Shown: positions 1 through 7,336 of the stretch, piece after piece | Position numbering within the stretch: position 1 is the first letter of the stretch | Layout of the letters: the number at the start of each line of letters is the position of its first letter | Source: DASWKG01 sp036396755 | Lineage (GTDB): Bacteria > Actinomycetota > UBA4738 > CALAEC01 | DNA length: 20,694 bases | Reading direction: 5' to 3' | NCBI GenBank assembly: GCA_036396755.1 | Contig: DASWKG010000001.1 | Coordinates: forward strand, 1 to 20,694 | The notes under the pieces: model-generated | Databases searched by the model: none | What the model was told of the DNA's origin: nothing | The model's input: only the letters and a program-made list of their open reading frames with translations | Program-made: the position numbers and the translations under genes

Positions 1-348
1 TGGCTGTCTCGCGCGGTGGCCGACGGCTCCCTCGACCTCGAGGCGCTCGCCGACCCGTCGCTGACCGAGGAGGAGGTGGAGGCTCGCCTGCTCGCGATCC
101 CCGGCATCGGTCCCTACGCGTCGGCGCTGATGCTGCTGCTCCTCGGCCGTTACTCGCGCCTGATCCTCGACTCGTGGAGCCGCCCGACCTACGCGCGGCT
201 CGCGGGATACAAGGTCACCCCGAAGGACTCGACGATCCTGCGCCGCTTCCGCCGCTACGGTCCGTACGCAGGCCTGGCGTTCTGGTGCGCGATCACGCGC
301 GACTGGCTGACCCCGCCGCCCCGGGAGGCCGCTCCGGCGCCAGCGTGA
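1..348 (+). CDS. AlkA-type DNA glycosylase (HhH-GPD), 5' end cut by the window
   Basis: The frame is open from base 1, so the true start lies upstream and only the C-terminal ~115 residues are visible. The stretch IPGIGPYA followed by LLLLGRYSRLILDSW has the helix-hairpin-helix/GPD layout. The Asp codon at 169-171 sits where the family's catalytic Asp lies. The tail (FRRYGPYAGLAFWCAITRDWL) resembles the last helices of AlkA/3-methyladenine glycosylases of the COG0122 type. Such enzymes cut the N-glycosidic bond of alkylated bases to start base excision repair. I see no Cys cluster, so the EndoIII-type Fe-S version is unlikely. Its 3' end overlaps the 3' end of the convergent RES toxin gene by 56 nt. 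Family assignment is good; substrate cannot be told from this fragment. Confidence 0.8.
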   Translation, partial: WLSRAVADGSLDLEALADPSLTEEEVEARLLAIPGIGPYASALMLLLLGRYSRLILDSWSRPTYARLAGYKVTPKDSTILRRFRRYGPYAGLAFWCAITRDWLTPPPREAAPAPA

Positions 349-889
349 CGCCCACCACCTCAGCGGCCTCGATCACCGCCGGGTGATCGGTCGAGAGGGG
401 CTCGGGCTCCGCCGCGGGGGCGAGCTTGGGCGCGGCTCGCTCCGCGAACACCGTCACGTTGATCCAGGACGCCTCGATCGTCGACCACCACTCGAACCCC
501 GAGGAGCCGGCTGCGTGGAGGGCTCGCGCCCATCCCTGCGTCACCTTTCGGCGGCCCGTTGCGACCTCGGAGGGCCGCAGGGCTCGCGCCACGAGGTTCT
601 GCGGGTCGTCGAGGTCGAGCAGCCCGGGGAGAGCCGAATCGTCGAGGGCGGCCAGCGCGTACGGCCTCCCAGGCGCCCACCAGAGGTCCTCCGGCCCCAC
701 CTCCTGCCGTTGGTACCGCTTCAGGAATTCGGCGATCACCGAGACGGGCCGGCGGCCGAGGTACAGCGCCCCGTAGGCCTCGGGGGCGTCGTGACGCCCC
801 GGGCCCTGCAGCGCCCGCGGGACGAACAGGGAGCCTCCCTCCGCCCGAGGTGGGGCGCCGGGGTCATGTGGGAAGAACCGGTAGAGCAT
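293..889 (-). CDS. RES-domain toxin (MbcT-like, predicted NAD+-degrading)
   Basis: The product has 198 residues. After the N-terminal MLYRFF it carries the RES pattern: GRHD near residues 31-34, GALYLG with Tyr43, then Glu54 in VIAEFL. The Tyr-to-Glu spacing of 11 matches the active-site pair of known RES toxins. Characterised relatives, such as MbcT of Mycobacterium tuberculosis and Res of Pseudomonas putida, deplete NAD+; the same role is inferred here. The ATG (887-889) overlaps the antitoxin stop in a TGATG junction, which is typical of translational coupling and fixes the start. The Pro/Ala-rich C-terminus (from about residue 150) looks poorly conserved, and its coding end runs antisense into the glycosylase gene. 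RES proteins are diverse, but the Xre/DUF2384 partner makes the call firm. Confidence 0.85.
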   Translation of the reverse strand: MLYRFFPHDPGAPPRAEGGSLFVPRALQGPGRHDAPEAYGALYLGRRPVSVIAEFLKRYQRQEVGPEDLWWAPGRPYALAALDDSALPGLLDLDDPQNLVARALRPSEVATGRRKVTQGWARALHAAGSSGFEWWSTIEASWINVTVFAERAAPKLAPAAEPEPLSTDHPAVIEAAEVVGVTLAPERPPGAAGSASRA

Positions 890-1224
890 CAGGCGAACGA
901 TCCCGCCTGGAAGCCGTCGAGCGCCGCGAGCACCTCGGTCACCCGTCCCCGTGCCAGCACGTCGATGGGGGCGAAGTTGTTCAGGAAGGGCTCGCTCCCG
1001 TGCAGCCACTTCACTGCGGTGTCGGGTTGCATGAAGGAGAGTGCCCTCGCCAGGACGAACTCGAGGCCCTCGAGCTTCCGGCGGTTCTCCGGATCGGGCT
1101 CCTCGCCCTGCTTGAGCCAGCGGCTGACCCGCGAGGCGCTCACCCCGAGAGCCCGGGCCACGCGCGCCTGGCTGCCCAGATCCTCGACCACCGCCCTGAG
1201 CTTCTCCTGGACCGGCACCGGCAC
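889..1224 (-). CDS. Xre/MbcA/ParS-type antitoxin (DUF2384 C-terminus)
   Basis: This 111-residue protein (GTG at 1222-1224) has two parts. Residues ~14-38 form an Xre-like helix-turn-helix (GSQARVARALGVSASRVSRWL). Residues ~58-111 match the MbcA/ParS/Xre toxin-binding domain, with the hallmark KWLHGSEPFLNNFAPIDVLARGRVTEV. In the family this C-terminal part plugs the active site of the RES toxin while the HTH represses the operon. An in-frame GTG at 1216-1218 is an alternative start; GGGAGG runs just upstream serve either one. The toxin gene follows with a 1-nt overlap. The gene order (antitoxin first) and the perfect inverted repeat at 1260-1280 upstream fit autoregulation. Identification rests on motif recognition and the paired toxin. 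Confidence 0.88.
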   Translation of the reverse strand: MPVPVQEKLRAVVEDLGSQARVARALGVSASRVSRWLKQGEEPDPENRRKLEGLEFVLARALSFMQPDTAVKWLHGSEPFLNNFAPIDVLARGRVTEVLAALDGFQAGSFA

Positions 1225-1259
1225 AGCCTCCCACCTCCCACCGACACGATAGCATGACC

Positions 1260-1280
1260 GCGCAACGAGAATCGTTGCGC
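1260..1280. promoter_or_regulatory. Inverted repeat, likely operator of the toxin-antitoxin operon
   Basis: Perfect 8-bp arms GCGCAACG and CGTTGCGC are separated by AGAAT. The repeat ends 36 bp before the antitoxin start. On the minus strand it lies just upstream of a possible -10 (TATCGT, about 1243-1248), where a repressor would block RNA polymerase. HTH antitoxins of this family usually bind such palindromes. The site is seen directly; binding by this antitoxin is inferred. Confidence 0.6.
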
Positions 1281-1311
1281 CCTGGGAGGAGCCCGCCGTG
1301 GTCGGACCGGT

Positions 1312-1341
1312 TTGACCAGTCCGAGCGTCCCGGGCTAGGCT
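1312..1341 (+). promoter_or_regulatory. Promoter of the 1444 secreted-protein gene
   Basis: TTGACC (1312-1317) and TAGGCT (1336-1341) are separated by 18 bp, a good primary-sigma promoter for this GC-rich window. The expected transcription start is near 1348, leaving a 5' leader of about 95 nt. It is one of only two promoters here with a convincing -35 box. Confidence 0.6.
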
Positions 1342-1346
1342 CCGCT

Positions 1347-1365
1347 CGATCCGTTGAACGGATCG
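1347..1365. promoter_or_regulatory. Perfect 19-bp palindrome at the predicted transcription start
   Basis: Arms CGATCCGTT and AACGGATCG flank a single central G. The palindrome begins 6 bp after the -10 TAGGCT and covers the expected start site, a classic position for a repressor operator. The regulator is unknown. A short RNA hairpin is unlikely because the spacer is only 1 nt. Confidence 0.5.
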
Positions 1366-1443
1366 CCCCCATGCCCCCAGCCCGCTCACCCCCGCAGCCT
1401 CCCCGGCCAACGTCTCGCCCTGACACGAACCGAGGAGGAGCTG

Positions 1444-2364
1444 ATGTTCACAGGACGTCTCACACGCGCGTCGGTGGCCCTGCCCGCGATCGGGGCCGTG
1501 CTCGTCGCCGTGCTGGCGATCGCGCGCCTCGCCGACACCGCGGACGCCCAGCAGACGGGTGGGTTCAGCGACATGCAGCAGCGGCTGAACCAGGTCATCG
1601 ACACCCTCAAGAAGTCCCCGAGCCCCCACTCGCTCGAGGACGCCATCGACGACGGGATGGAGATCCTCTACGGGGGGCTCCGGCCGCTCCCGAGCAAGGG
1701 CCCCGCCCAGCAGCAGACCGAGGACGCCAACCGGGCGGCGAGCGCCGCCGAGGAGCAGCTCGCGAAGGCCCTGGAGGAGCTCTCGAAGAAGAACCACGCG
1801 CCGCCGGGGACCCTCGACCTCAAGCTCTTCATCGAGCAGATGAACGAGGTCGCGCAGGCCGTCGGGCAGGTCACCCGGCAGTGCGGCCAGGGCGACCAGG
1901 TGAACACCCCGCCCTGCGACGAGCTCCACACCCGGCTGAACGAGAACAACGCGCAGGAGGTCGACCCCGGCACCCAGCCGGGCGTGATCGGCCCCGGCTA
2001 CACCGTCAAGCTCCGCGGCCCCGCGATCCCTCGCTGGAGCGCGGGCTGGGCCGAGGACGTCCGGGTCACGCCCGCCCTGGCGCCGGGGGAGTGCAGCGTG
2101 GTCGTGAAGGAGACGCAGGGCCTGATGCTGCGGCTCCGGTTCCAGCGGATCACGGTGGTCTCCGACCCCTGGGTCTCCACGTTCGGCGTCCCGCGCGGCA
2201 CCGCCGTGCCCATCTGGACACTCGAGTGGATCCCGTCCGAGTACCTCAAGGAGATCAACATCTGCAACTCCGGCGGCGGCTCGATCACTCGATCCGTCAC
2301 CCAGCACGTGGTGCAGGACCCGGCGCTCAACTACTTCTGGCGCCTCTACCCGAAGGACCCGTAA
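1444..2364 (+). CDS. Secreted protein of unknown function with an N-terminal helical region
   Basis: I do not recognise a family. The ATG at 1444 follows GAGGAGG with good spacing. The 306-residue product starts with a signal peptide (basic start, hydrophobic core ~11-30, likely cleavage after ADA at residue 35). The mature part begins with a Gln/Glu/Ala/Lys-rich stretch (~40-125) predicted to be helical and perhaps coiled-coil (TEDANRAASAAEEQLAKALE). A Thr/Val-rich, probably beta C-terminal half follows (from ~185). Four Cys residues (in RQCGQ, PPCDE, GECSV and NICNS) could form two disulfides. It stands alone between its own promoter and a strong terminator hairpin. Export is well supported; function is unknown. 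Confidence 0.8.
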   Translation: MFTGRLTRASVALPAIGAVLVAVLAIARLADTADAQQTGGFSDMQQRLNQVIDTLKKSPSPHSLEDAIDDGMEILYGGLRPLPSKGPAQQQTEDANRAASAAEEQLAKALEELSKKNHAPPGTLDLKLFIEQMNEVAQAVGQVTRQCGQGDQVNTPPCDELHTRLNENNAQEVDPGTQPGVIGPGYTVKLRGPAIPRWSAGWAEDVRVTPALAPGECSVVVKETQGLMLRLRFQRITVVSDPWVSTFGVPRGTAVPIWTLEWIPSEYLKEINICNSGGGSITRSVTQHVVQDPALNYFWRLYPKDP

Positions 2365-2386
2365 GCGCCAAGGAACCTGAAACCCT

Positions 2387-2416
2387 CGGAAACCGCCCCA
2401 TCGCGGGCGGTTTCCG
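2387..2416 (+). terminator. Rho-independent-like terminator hairpin after the 1444 gene
   Basis: A perfect 12-bp stem (arms CGGAAACCGCCC and GGGCGGTTTCCG, loop CATCGC) lies 22 nt after the stop codon. It has no U-tract, as is common in GC-rich actinobacteria. Confidence 0.75.
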
Positions 2417-2450
2417 CTATGCGGGGGATGCTGCCGGCGGAGGCGTTCGC

Positions 2451-2456
2451 TATAGA
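2451..2456 (+). promoter_or_regulatory. -10 box for the PPDK gene
   Basis: TATAGA stands out in GC-rich surroundings, after the terminator hairpin and 29 nt before the PPDK start codon. No good -35 is seen (ATGCTG at 17-bp spacing). A GGGAGG ribosome site follows. Confidence 0.45.
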
Positions 2457-2485
2457 GTGAGAAGGCAGACCAGAGGGAGGATCGG

Positions 2486-5293
2486 ATGCCGCACAAGTAC
2501 GTCCACGACTTCCGCGATGGGAACCGGGACATGAAGGACCTTCTCGGCGGAAAGGGCGCCAACCTGGCCGAGATGAGCAATCTGAGCCTGCCCGTCCCTC
2601 CCGGCTTCACCATCTCGACCGAGGCCTGCCTCGCCTACCTGGAGACCGGGGCTTCCCCGGGGACCCTCATGGAGGAGGTCGGGACCCATCTCCGCCGCCT
2701 CGAGGACGAGCGGGACCGGCGTCTCGGCGACGCCGAGAGCCCCCTGCTGGTCTCCGTGCGCTCGGGGGCGAAGTACTCGATGCCGGGGATGATGGACACC
2801 GTCCTCAACCTCGGTCTCAACGACCGCTCGGTGCTCGGTCTGGCCCGCCAGGCAGGCAGCGACCGCTTCGCGTTCGACTCCTACCGCCGCTTCATCCAGA
2901 TGTTCGGCAAGATCGTGATGGACGTCCCCGGCGAGGTGTTCGAGGAGGCGCTCGACGAGGCCAAGGCCCGGAAGGGCCCCGCCGCCAAGGACACCGACCT
3001 CGAGGCCATCGACCTTCGCGCCCTCGTCGAGCGGTTCAAGAGGATCGTCAAGCGGGAGACCGGCCGTCTGTTCCCCGACGACCCGCGCGAGCAGCTCCGG
3101 ATGGCGATCGAGGCCGTCTTCTCCTCGTGGAACAGCCCGCGCGCGCAGGTCTACCGGAAGCAGGAGAGGATCCCCGACGACCTCGGGACGGCGGTGAACG
3201 TCCAGGCGATGGTGTTCGGCAACCTCGGCGACGACTCCGGCACCGGCGTCGCCTTCACGCGTGATCCGGCCACGGGCGAGAAGGGCGTCTACGGCGACTA
3301 CCTGCCGAACGCGCAGGGCGAGGACGTGGTGGCCGGCATCCGCCACACCCTGCCGCTGCGCGAGCTCGAGCGGCTGAACCGCTCCGCCTACCGCGAGCTC
3401 GTGCGCATCATGGGCGTGCTCGAGAAGCACTACCTCGACATGTGCGACATCGAGTTCACGATCGAGCGGGCCAAGCTGTTCATGCTGCAAACGCGGGTGG
3501 GGAAGCGCACGGGGGGCGCGGCGGTGAAGATCGCGGTCGACATGGCCGGCGAGGGGCTCGTCACGCGCGAGGAGGCGGTGAGCCGAGTGGCCCCCGACCA
3601 GCTCGACCAGCTGCTGCACCCGCAGTTCGACCCGAAGGCGAAGATCCAGGTGCTGGCGAAGGGCCTGAACGCGAGCCCCGGAGCCGCGGTGGGCAGGGCG
3701 GTCTTCGACGCCGACACCGCCCAGGCGTGGGGCGAGAGGGGCGAGGCCGTCATCCTCGTCCGGCGCGAGACGAACCCCGACGACCTGCACGGGATGATCG
3801 CCGCGCGCGGCATCCTCACCTCGCACGGCGGCAAGACGTCGCACGCGGCGGTGGTCGCGCGGGGGTGGGGCAAGCCGTGCGTCTGCGGCGCCGAGACGGT
3901 CAAGGTCGACTACGGGGCCGCGCGGTTCACGGTCGACGGGACGGCGGTGAAGCAGGGCGACGTCATCTCGATCGACGGCACTACCGGCCGCGTCGTCCGC
4001 GGCGAGGTCCCGCTCGTCGAGCCGAAGCTCTCCGGCGACTTCGAGACGCTCCTGGGGTGGGCCGACGACATCCGCCAGCTCACCGTGCGGGCGAACGCCG
4101 ACGACGGTCCCTCCGCCGCGAAGGCGCGGAAGTTCGGGGCGGAGGGCATCGGGCTCTGCCGCACCGAGCACATGTTCGGCACCCCGGGCGACGAACGGCT
4201 CCCCACCTTCCGTCAGGTGATCCTGTCGGCGCCCGCCGCGCGCGCCGCGCGGATCGAGATGCAGGCCGCGGTGGGCGAGCTCGAGATGGCCACGGGCAAG
4301 GAGAGGAAGAAGGAGTCCGAGGCCCGGGTGAGGAAGGCCAAGGAGCGGCTCACCTCCAAGGAGGTGAAGGCGTACTTCGACGGCCTCAAGAAGCTGCGCG
4401 CCGGACAGCGCAAGGACTTCGAGTCGGTGCTGAAGGCGATGGACGGCCTCCCCGTCACGATCCGGCTGCTCGACCCGCCGCTCCACGAGTTCCTCCCCTC
4501 GTCGCAGGAGCTGGAGATGGCGATGGCCTTCCCGAAGCGGAAGGCGAACCAGGACCTCATGAAGGAGTTCGGGGGGAAGCGGGGGACCGAGAAGGTGCTC
4601 GCAGAGGTGCGGGCGCTCGAGGAGAACAACCCGATGCTGGGGCTCCGCGGCTGCCGCCTCGGGATCCTGTACCCCGAGATCTACCGGACCCAGGTCGAGG
4701 CGATCGTCGAGGCGGCCTGCAACCGGAAGGGCAGGGGCGGCGATCCGCGCGTCGAGATCATGGTCCCGCTGGTGGCGTCGCTCGAGGAGCTGCGCGTGGT
4801 GATGAAGGACGTCCGCGAGGTGGCGGCCGAGGTGCTGGCCCGCCGCGGCGTGGAGCTCGAGCATCTGGTCGGGACGATGATCGAGCTGCCCCGTGCCGCC
4901 CTCGTCGCCGACGAGATCGCCGAGGACGCCGAGTTCTTCTCGTTCGGCACGAACGACCTCACGCAGACCACGTTCGGGTTCTCCCGCGACGACGTCGAGG
5001 GGAAGTTCCTGGCGCGGTACCTCGAGGACAAGATCCTCGCGACGAACCCGTTCGAGTCGATCGACGAGCGCGGCGTGGGCGAGCTGGTCACCACCGCGTG
5101 CGAGCGGGGCCGCAAGACGCGCGAGGACCTCAAGCTCGGCATCTGCGGCGAGCACGGGGGCGACCCGGCGTCGGTCCACTTCTTCCACCGGGCGGGGCTC
5201 GACTACGTGTCCTGCTCGCCCTACCGGGTGCCGCTGGCCCGGCTGGCGGCCGCCCAGGCGGTGCTCGGGGAGCAGGAGGCCGCCTCGAAGTGA
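2486..5293 (+). CDS. ppdK: Pyruvate, phosphate dikinase
   Basis: PPDK interconverts pyruvate + ATP + Pi and phosphoenolpyruvate + AMP + PPi in the cytoplasm. The 935-residue product has the full three-domain plan. The N-terminal ATP-grasp part contains GGKGANLAEM (~21-30). The central swivelling domain contains TSHGGKTSHAAVVARGWG with phosphocarrier His453. The C-terminal PEP/pyruvate barrel contains GLCRTEHMF (~556-564), LRGCRLGILYPEI, SFGTNDLTQTTFGFSRDD and GICGEHGG with Cys887. All expected catalytic motifs are present. It is about 50-60 residues longer than usual, mostly because of a Lys/Glu/Arg-rich insertion at roughly 590-635, just before QRKDF. The ATG follows GGGAGG at a spacing of 5. 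No PPDK regulatory kinase/phosphatase gene is adjacent. It appears monocistronic, between hairpins at 2387 and 5299. Confidence 0.97.
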   Translation: MPHKYVHDFRDGNRDMKDLLGGKGANLAEMSNLSLPVPPGFTISTEACLAYLETGASPGTLMEEVGTHLRRLEDERDRRLGDAESPLLVSVRSGAKYSMPGMMDTVLNLGLNDRSVLGLARQAGSDRFAFDSYRRFIQMFGKIVMDVPGEVFEEALDEAKARKGPAAKDTDLEAIDLRALVERFKRIVKRETGRLFPDDPREQLRMAIEAVFSSWNSPRAQVYRKQERIPDDLGTAVNVQAMVFGNLGDDSGTGVAFTRDPATGEKGVYGDYLPNAQGEDVVAGIRHTLPLRELERLNRSAYRELVRIMGVLEKHYLDMCDIEFTIERAKLFMLQTRVGKRTGGAAVKIAVDMAGEGLVTREEAVSRVAPDQLDQLLHPQFDPKAKIQVLAKGLNASPGAAVGRAVFDADTAQAWGERGEAVILVRRETNPDDLHGMIAARGILTSHGGKTSHAAVVARGWGKPCVCGAETVKVDYGAARFTVDGTAVKQGDVISIDGTTGRVVRGEVPLVEPKLSGDFETLLGWADDIRQLTVRANADDGPSAAKARKFGAEGIGLCRTEHMFGTPGDERLPTFRQVILSAPAARAARIEMQAAVGELEMATGKERKKESEARVRKAKERLTSKEVKAYFDGLKKLRAGQRKDFESVLKAMDGLPVTIRLLDPPLHEFLPSSQELEMAMAFPKRKANQDLMKEFGGKRGTEKVLAEVRALEENNPMLGLRGCRLGILYPEIYRTQVEAIVEAACNRKGRGGDPRVEIMVPLVASLEELRVVMKDVREVAAEVLARRGVELEHLVGTMIELPRAALVADEIAEDAEFFSFGTNDLTQTTFGFSRDDVEGKFLARYLEDKILATNPFESIDERGVGELVTTACERGRKTREDLKLGICGEHGGDPASVHFFHRAGLDYVSCSPYRVPLARLAAAQAVLGEQEAASK

Positions 5294-5298
5294 TCTCC

Positions 5299-5330
5299 CC
5301 CGGCCGGGGGCCCGAAATCCCCCGGCCGGG
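5299..5330 (+). terminator. Terminator hairpin after PPDK
   Basis: A 12-bp perfect stem (CCCGGCCGGGGG paired with CCCCCGGCCGGG, loop CCCGAAAT) starts 5 nt after the stop codon. Each arm contains its own CCCGGCCGGG palindrome, so alternative foldings are possible. There is no U-tract. Confidence 0.75.
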
Positions 5331-5356
5331 CGATGGCGCCGGTCGTGTCCGCCTCG

Positions 5357-5362
5357 TACCAT
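5357..5362 (+). promoter_or_regulatory. Possible -10 for the M15 peptidase gene
   Basis: TACCAT follows the PPDK terminator and precedes the start codon by 57 nt. TGGCGC at 17-bp spacing is a weak -35. A tentative call, based mainly on position. Confidence 0.3.
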
Positions 5363-5419
5363 CACGACTGACAAGCGTCGGTGTTCCTCCCTCCGCCGGC
5401 CCGGCAGAAGGAGGGGGAG

Positions 5420-6010
5420 ATGGAAGGAAGGCCCGGCCCGCGGGGCCGAACACGCATCGCGCTGGGGGTGGTGGCGGTCGCCATGGCGATCGCCCCGATG
5501 CCGGCGCTCGCGAACCACCAGTCCGGATGGACCCACGACCACTCGCCGTCGGGGGTCCCCTACCGGCCCAACGGCTACTCCCAGCTCGTGCAGTACTTCG
5601 GCCAGCCCTGCAATGGAAATGCCAACGCGGGGCGGTCGTACTGGCCCTCGGCGGCAAGTCGTGGGAGCTGGGGGTACGTGAACTACCACTCCAAGCTCGT
5701 CCGCAACGTCGGCTACAACATCCTCGGCCACTACGGCTACGACCACAAGTACGCTGCGTCCGACTACGGTGTCTACGGCCAGCTCTGTCGCTACATCGAC
5801 GGCACCACGAAGTGGTCGGCGCACGCCTGGGGCGCGGCCATCGACACCAACACCGCTCGCAATCCCGTGGGAGCGAGCACCTGGGACGGCCACGGTTCCG
5901 ACGGCAAGGCCTACGGCAGCTACATCCCCCAGCAATGGACGGGACACAACTGGCAGTGGGGGAAGGCCTGGAACGACCCGCATCACTTCCAGTACGTGAC
6001 GGGCTACTAG
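5420..6010 (+). CDS. Secreted M15-family zinc peptidase (peptidoglycan-type)
   Basis: The 196-residue product begins with a signal peptide (RTRIALGVVAVAMAIAPMPALA, likely cut near residue 31). The mature domain shows the M15/VanY-like zinc signature: SAHAWGAAID supplies His135 and Asp142, and NDPHHFQY at the C-terminus supplies His189 with the nearby acidic Asp186. M15 enzymes cleave D-Ala-D-Ala or L-Ala-D-Glu-type bonds in cell-wall peptides; which bond is cut here cannot be told. The ATG at 5420 was chosen because AAGGAGG lies 5 nt upstream and the signal peptide starts there; a GTG at 5381 would add an unlikely leader. The mature protein is rich in Tyr, Trp, His and Gly. The next gene starts 12 nt downstream and is probably co-transcribed. 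Confidence 0.85.
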   Translation: MEGRPGPRGRTRIALGVVAVAMAIAPMPALANHQSGWTHDHSPSGVPYRPNGYSQLVQYFGQPCNGNANAGRSYWPSAASRGSWGYVNYHSKLVRNVGYNILGHYGYDHKYAASDYGVYGQLCRYIDGTTKWSAHAWGAAIDTNTARNPVGASTWDGHGSDGKAYGSYIPQQWTGHNWQWGKAWNDPHHFQYVTGY

Positions 6011-6022
6011 GAGGGGGGGATC

Positions 6023-7291
6023 ATGAGGACGACCTTGTTGAAGCTGGCGGTGGCCAGCGCGGTGGCCGGCGGGGCGATCGGAGCGGCGGCCCTCGCCACC
6101 ACGGCCCTCCCGGGCCCGTGCGGTGAGGACGCCCCCGCGACCTCGGAGCGATTCGCCCGGCAACCGGCCGGCAGCGACATGCTGGCGGCGGTGCTCGGCG
6201 ACTCGGTGATCACGGTCTCGGAGTCGGGGAAGCGGGTTCGGCACCCGCATCTCGGGGTGCCGGGAGGGATGCTTCGCCATGCCGCCGGCGACCCTCGGTT
6301 CGGCATCGCGTACGTGAACGACCTGAAGGGGCCGGATCACCTGGCGTTGGTGATGCCGGACGGAGCGCCGGTGGAGCATCCCCAGCCCGGGGAGGTCACC
6401 CATCCGGCGTGGTCCCCGGACGGAGACCTCGCCTGGGTCGTGGACGGGCGATCGATCACCGTGCGGTCGCCCGACGGGGGCGAGCGCATCACCGAGGCTC
6501 CCGACGAGCTGCGGTCGGTCTTCTCCCCGGTCTTCACCGCCTCCGGCGAGCTCCTCGTCGTGGGCTCCGAGCCCGCGGCCGGCTACGAGGGTGAGGACGA
6601 CGCTCTGGACAACCTGTGGTCGGTCGACCCGGCGACCGGTGCGTGGGAGCGGGTCACCGACTTCGTCGCGGCCGGGGACGCCTGGTCGATCATCCGCACC
6701 CCGGTGCCGATGGACGACGGCTCGATCCGATTCATCCGGGTCGCGGGGCTCGCCTCGGCCACGGTCGTGCCCGAGTCGGAGGTGTGGGAGCTGTTCGCCG
6801 GATCGGCGACGCTGATCGACGCGCGCGCCTCCGACACCTTTCTCGCCGGCGCCCTGGGTGGGGACCTCGTCTACAACGTGCCGGGAACGCTGGTGGCGGA
6901 GTGGCGGCTGGTTCGGGACCGGAAGGGAGAGGCGATCGACCTCGGGTGTGGCGCGGTGATGGTCGACCCGGTCTCGCAGATCGACCCCGATCTGGCGGCG
7001 CCGGTCTCGCAGGCCGACGCTGCCACCGCCTCCGCCCTCGGGCTCCCGGTCGTCTCCATCATCGTCGGAGACTTCGCGACCCGGGCCGAGGCCGAGGCCG
7101 TGGCCCAGCGGCTGTCGGTGGTCGGCGCGTTCCAGGTGGTGACGAACGCCGAGGCCCCCACGGCGGTGGCTCCCGGCGTCTGGGCGGTGATGCGGCCGCT
7201 CGCCACCGACGCGGTGGGGCAGAGGGCCCTCGATGAGCTTCGCGAGCGGTTCCCCGAGCTCGAAGCGCGGAGCTGGCTCACGGCGATCTGA
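6023..7291 (+). CDS. Exported beta-propeller-like protein with C-terminal SPOR-like domain
   Basis: The 422-residue product starts with a hydrophobic signal or anchor (residues ~5-30). Residues ~45-335 hold repeated short beta motifs typical of TolB/WD40-like propellers, for example HPAWSPDGDLAWVVDGRSITVRSPDGG, FSPVFTASGELLVVG and NLWSVDPATGAWERVTD. Residues ~342-422 (VSIIVGDFATRAEAEAVAQRL and onward) have the pattern of a SPOR/sporulation-related repeat, a fold that binds peptidoglycan glycan strands. The ATG follows GGAGGGGGG, 12 nt after the M15 peptidase stop, so the two are probably one operon. This context suggests a wall-associated partner of the peptidase. Domain calls come from pattern recognition; the SPOR call is the less certain one. 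Confidence 0.65.
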   Translation: MRTTLLKLAVASAVAGGAIGAAALATTALPGPCGEDAPATSERFARQPAGSDMLAAVLGDSVITVSESGKRVRHPHLGVPGGMLRHAAGDPRFGIAYVNDLKGPDHLALVMPDGAPVEHPQPGEVTHPAWSPDGDLAWVVDGRSITVRSPDGGERITEAPDELRSVFSPVFTASGELLVVGSEPAAGYEGEDDALDNLWSVDPATGAWERVTDFVAAGDAWSIIRTPVPMDDGSIRFIRVAGLASATVVPESEVWELFAGSATLIDARASDTFLAGALGGDLVYNVPGTLVAEWRLVRDRKGEAIDLGCGAVMVDPVSQIDPDLAAPVSQADAATASALGLPVVSIIVGDFATRAEAEAVAQRLSVVGAFQVVTNAEAPTAVAPGVWAVMRPLATDAVGQRALDELRERFPELEARSWLTAI

Positions 7292-7336
7292 GCGAAGGCT
7301 CGGTCGCCCGGGGTCGAGGCGGTTGCGGAGAGTCTC

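Noticed and set aside
5299..5330. Repeated CCCCCGGCCGGG as a repeat element
   Set aside because: The two copies are the arms of one hairpin just after the PPDK stop codon; a terminator explains them.
3442..6126. Long plus-strand frame in +1 relative to PPDK
   Set aside because: Arg/Gly/Ala-rich translation with no motifs, overlapping the real PPDK frame.
2450..6403. Open frame of over 1,300 codons on the minus strand across PPDK and the M15 gene
   Set aside because: It is antisense to two clear genes. Its product is His/Arg/Leu/Pro-rich low-complexity sequence, as expected from the shadow frame of GC-rich coding DNA.
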